Shown piece by piece: positions 4,363 to 6,152 of a DNA stretch of 6,152 nucleotides. The notes beneath the pieces were generated by a model that worked only from the letters and a program-made list of their open reading frames with translations, was not told where the DNA came from and made no database searches. A program made the translations under genes and the position numbers. How positions within the stretch are numbered: position 1 is the stretch's first letter; each line of letters starts with the position of its first letter. Origin of the DNA: an uncultured Clostridia bacterium (GTDB taxonomy: Bacteria > Bacillota > Clostridia > Christensenellales > UBA1242). The stretch is from NCBI GenBank assembly GCA_934776915.1, contig CAKVNA010000050.1:1-6152 (forward strand), written 5' to 3'.

Positions 4363-6152
4363 GTATTGACACACCCAATAATCAAGATAGTTTGGGTAGC
4401 AATAGGCATTTATGTTGCTGGCGATTGTGGCATGGGCACTTGGTCTGTAAGTTTGGGCATTGCAGCGGAAGTTGTAACCCGAAGATACAATTTTGTTCCA
4501 CTCAGTGCTGCTTAACGATCCAATTCCATAAATGGTGGCTTTAATTAAAGAAGAGCCTTTGGTGCAAGAGTTATATACACAAGCCCCAAGAGAACCATAT
4601 TTTGCGGGATAATCTGAACCCTGTTCTGTGGCTGTAGAAGATTTTGTTGTATTCCCTGCAAACATTCCACATTTAACAGAATGGTCAACTTTATTCTTAG
4701 TACTTCCACCTGCATTTTTTAATGTAAGAATTGACTTTGCTGTCCATGACCACCCCCAACAACCAACAGTACAGTTAAAAGTAACATATCCCGGCACATA
4801 AAGATAAACATACGAACTTGTTGTTTCAGTATCAGATAGTGATAGAATCTGCGTTTCCGCCATAAGTTGTGTGCCAAAATTGCCTTGGGTGACTTTGACA
4901 TATTGAAGGTTGCAGCCACTCCAGACGCCACTGCCGGCGGTGCTGAAGGAGTTGGACTTGAAGTTGGCGCCTTGGGCTAAGAAGTCAACCGTGGTGAGTG
5001 ATGAATTGTTGCGAAAGGCAGTTTGACCCAAAGTAATTGTTCCCGTGTGGGTGAATTTGACTGAGGTTAGATAGTTGTATCCAAAAGCGTCATAGCCAAT
5101 GTTGCTTGCGGGACAAGTCAATGCCCCCGTCAACCCGCCGGAATAGAACGCGTCTGTATTTATTGTCTTGACATTTTTGAAGTCTATTGTTTTGAGCGCG
5201 TCTGTATTTTTGAAAGTTCCAATATCAAGTGTGGTGCAAGAAGTTGGCAATGTCACGCTTGTGAGTGCGGAACAATCACCATACATATATTGCCCTGTTG
5301 TAACGATGCCTGAGGGTAGGACAGCTGTTGTGTAGGCTTTGCAGCTTTGGAACATACTGGAAAAACTCGTGCATTTTGAAATGTTAAAACTGCTGATGTT
5401 GGCGGTTACAAGTTTGGTGCAGCCTTTGAACATGTATTCCATAGTGGTGACCTTGCTTGTGTTAAAGTTGTTGACTGCAAGAGAAGTAAGTTCCGCACAG
5501 CCGAAAAACATATGAGCCATATTTGTTACATTGCTTGTGTCAAACTTGCTTACATCAAGGGAGGCTAAGACTGAACAATCGGCAAACATATTATTCATTG
5601 TTGTAGCCTTTGAGGTATTAAGGTTGCCCGTTATAACAGAAGTCAGGCTTTTTAAATTATAAAATAGTTTCTCGCAATTTGCGGGAGCGTAGATAGTGTA
5701 TGGAGAATAAATTACAATAGTTTTTTTATTGTCGTCAAAATATGCTTCAACATCAAAAAAATTGTCTGAGTTGAAGGCTGTTGTTACTGTTTCGCTGTTT
5801 GTTCCAACAGAGATTTTGTTGGTTAATGACGAAGTGACAGCAGAAAGACTGTATGTGAATGTCACTGTTTCAAAGCCATATGTATCCGCAGCTGAACCTT
5901 GAATTCTGCTCTTCCAGTCGCTGGACAAATAACTTATTGGAAGTCGCCAATGAGCGGTCAATTTTTCGTTGCCGATTATTATATATTGGGTGTTGGCGGT
6001 GACATATTCGTTCATTGCATTTCGCCAACCGCAGAATATGTATCCGTCACGAGTTGGAGTAGGCAACTCGCCGTAATTATCACCTAATTTGACCTGTTTT
6101 GAGCTGGGAGATACCCCCCCCCCCCGCTGGGTCAAAAGTGACCGTGTAATAG
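4360..6152 (-). CDS. BspA-like surface repeat protein, C-terminal part, frame broken at poly-G
   Basis: At least 585 residues are readable after the poly-G tract, and the 5' end lies outside the window. Domains in order: an InlB/Listeria-Bacteroides B-repeat (from VSPSSKQVKLGD to LTAHW, minus-strand start near 6114); a linker; DUF285-type repeats of about 25 residues (LDVSKFDTSNVTNMAHMFFGC and variants, about 5380-5700); BspA/LRR_5 leucine-rich repeats (TSVTLP, KTIDFKNVKTI, TTVDFL; about 4870-5380); then an unrecognised Cys-rich C-terminal region ending YWVCQY with eight Cys. Such proteins are usually exported and act in adhesion or surface interactions. No LPXTG or C-terminal membrane anchor is present. 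Before the tract the B-repeat begins YYTVTFDPA in a different frame (6151-6125); 11 G would join the frames, but 12 are present. A TTG at 6135 could be read as a start, but the repeat clearly continues upstream. No upstream promoter or signal peptide is visible. Confidence 0.82.
   Translation of the reverse strand, partial: ITRSLLTQRGGGVSPSSKQVKLGDNYGELPTPTRDGYIFCGWRNAMNEYVTANTQYIIIGNEKLTAHWRLPISYLSSDWKSRIQGSAADTYGFETVTFTYSLSAVTSSLTNKISVGTNSETVTTAFNSDNFFDVEAYFDDNKKTIVIYSPYTIYAPANCEKLFYNLKSLTSVITGNLNTSKATTMNNMFADCSVLASLDVSKFDTSNVTNMAHMFFGCAELTSLAVNNFNTSKVTTMEYMFKGCTKLVTANISSFNISKCTSFSSMFQSCKAYTTAVLPSGIVTTGQYMYGDCSALTSVTLPTSCTTLDIGTFKNTDALKTIDFKNVKTINTDAFYSGGLTGALTCPASNIGYDAFGYNYLTSVKFTHTGTITLGQTAFRNNSSLTTVDFLAQGANFKSNSFSTAGSGVWSGCNLQYVKVTQGNFGTQLMAETQILSLSDTETTSSYVYLYVPGYVTFNCTVGCWGWSWTAKSILTLKNAGGSTKNKVDHSVKCGMFAGNTTKSSTATEQGSDYPAKYGSLGACVYNSCTKGSSLIKATIYGIGSLSSTEWNKIVSSGYNFRCNAQTYRPSAHATIASNINAYCYPNYLDYWVCQY
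6114..6125. repeat. Homopolymer of 12 C (G on the coding strand)
   Basis: Twelve consecutive C on the plus strand inside the coding region of the BspA-like protein, at the GG of the B-repeat motif FDPxGG. The reading frames on the two sides differ by one base. Tracts of this length slip during replication and are also error-prone in sequencing. Confidence 0.9.

Noticed and set aside
4157..4376. Target-site duplication flanking the palindromic element
   Set aside because: Flanks read TTTAAAA on the left and GTATTGA on the right, with no shared direct repeat beyond chance.
4175..4378. Minus-strand open frame of 67 codons across the palindromic element
   Set aside because: It begins inside the end of the BspA-like gene in another frame, no ribosome-binding site is visible, and its coding matter is the hairpins of the repeat; it is more likely chance read-through of a structured element.
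4318..4515. Plus-strand open frame of 65 codons
   Set aside because: Antisense to the C-terminus of the BspA-like gene, no Shine-Dalgarno or promoter, no recognisable motif.
6112..6135. TTG at 6135 as the true start of the BspA-like protein
   Set aside because: The preceding bases encode the first strand of the same B-repeat in another frame, no ribosome-binding site is present, and no signal peptide would follow; the gene clearly extends past the window.

Overview
The window looks like a piece of chromosome from an AT-rich, low-GC Gram-positive bacterium, most likely an uncultured gut-type member of the Firmicutes. The grounds are T-tract terminators, consensus TTGACA/TATAAT promoters, a strong AAAGGAG ribosome-binding site, a CadC/CadA cassette, and a BspA-like surface protein with an InlB-type B-repeat. 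The standard genetic code fits (TGA is used as a stop). The species cannot be named from the sequence.

Layout from left to right: (1) the 3' end of a plus-strand gene for a small membrane protein (1-171), ending at a bidirectional terminator (about 191-223). (2) A minus-strand metal-resistance operon: an ArsR/SmtB-family regulator of CadC type (2321-2698) followed 2 nt later by a PIB-2 type Cd/Zn/Pb-exporting ATPase of CadA type (222-2318). Its promoter region (about 2796-2868) carries a perfect -35/-10 pair and two TTGAA-N6-TTCAA operators, one between the -35 and -10 boxes and one just downstream. Metal binding to the regulator should release the operators and allow synthesis of both repressor and pump. 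(3) A minus-strand gene (2905-4143) for a soluble protein of about 412 residues with two HEPN-like R-x4-H motifs, one per half, making it a candidate dual-HEPN ribonuclease; its terminator separates it from the cad promoter. (4) A 193-bp palindromic element (4170-4362) with imperfect terminal inverted repeats and two internal hairpins, most like a MITE or a structured RNA. It supplies the stop codon of the gene on its right and the -35 box of the HEPN gene on its left. (5) The 3' part of a minus-strand gene for a large BspA-like repeat protein (4360 to beyond 6152), whose reading frame is broken at a run of 12 G (C on the plus strand).

Most noteworthy are the dual-HEPN gene, its probable leaderless promoter placed partly in the palindromic element, the element's mutually exclusive base-pairing options, and the poly-G tract that could switch the surface protein on and off or could be a sequencing error. 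Links between the HEPN protein and the neighbouring element are inference only.
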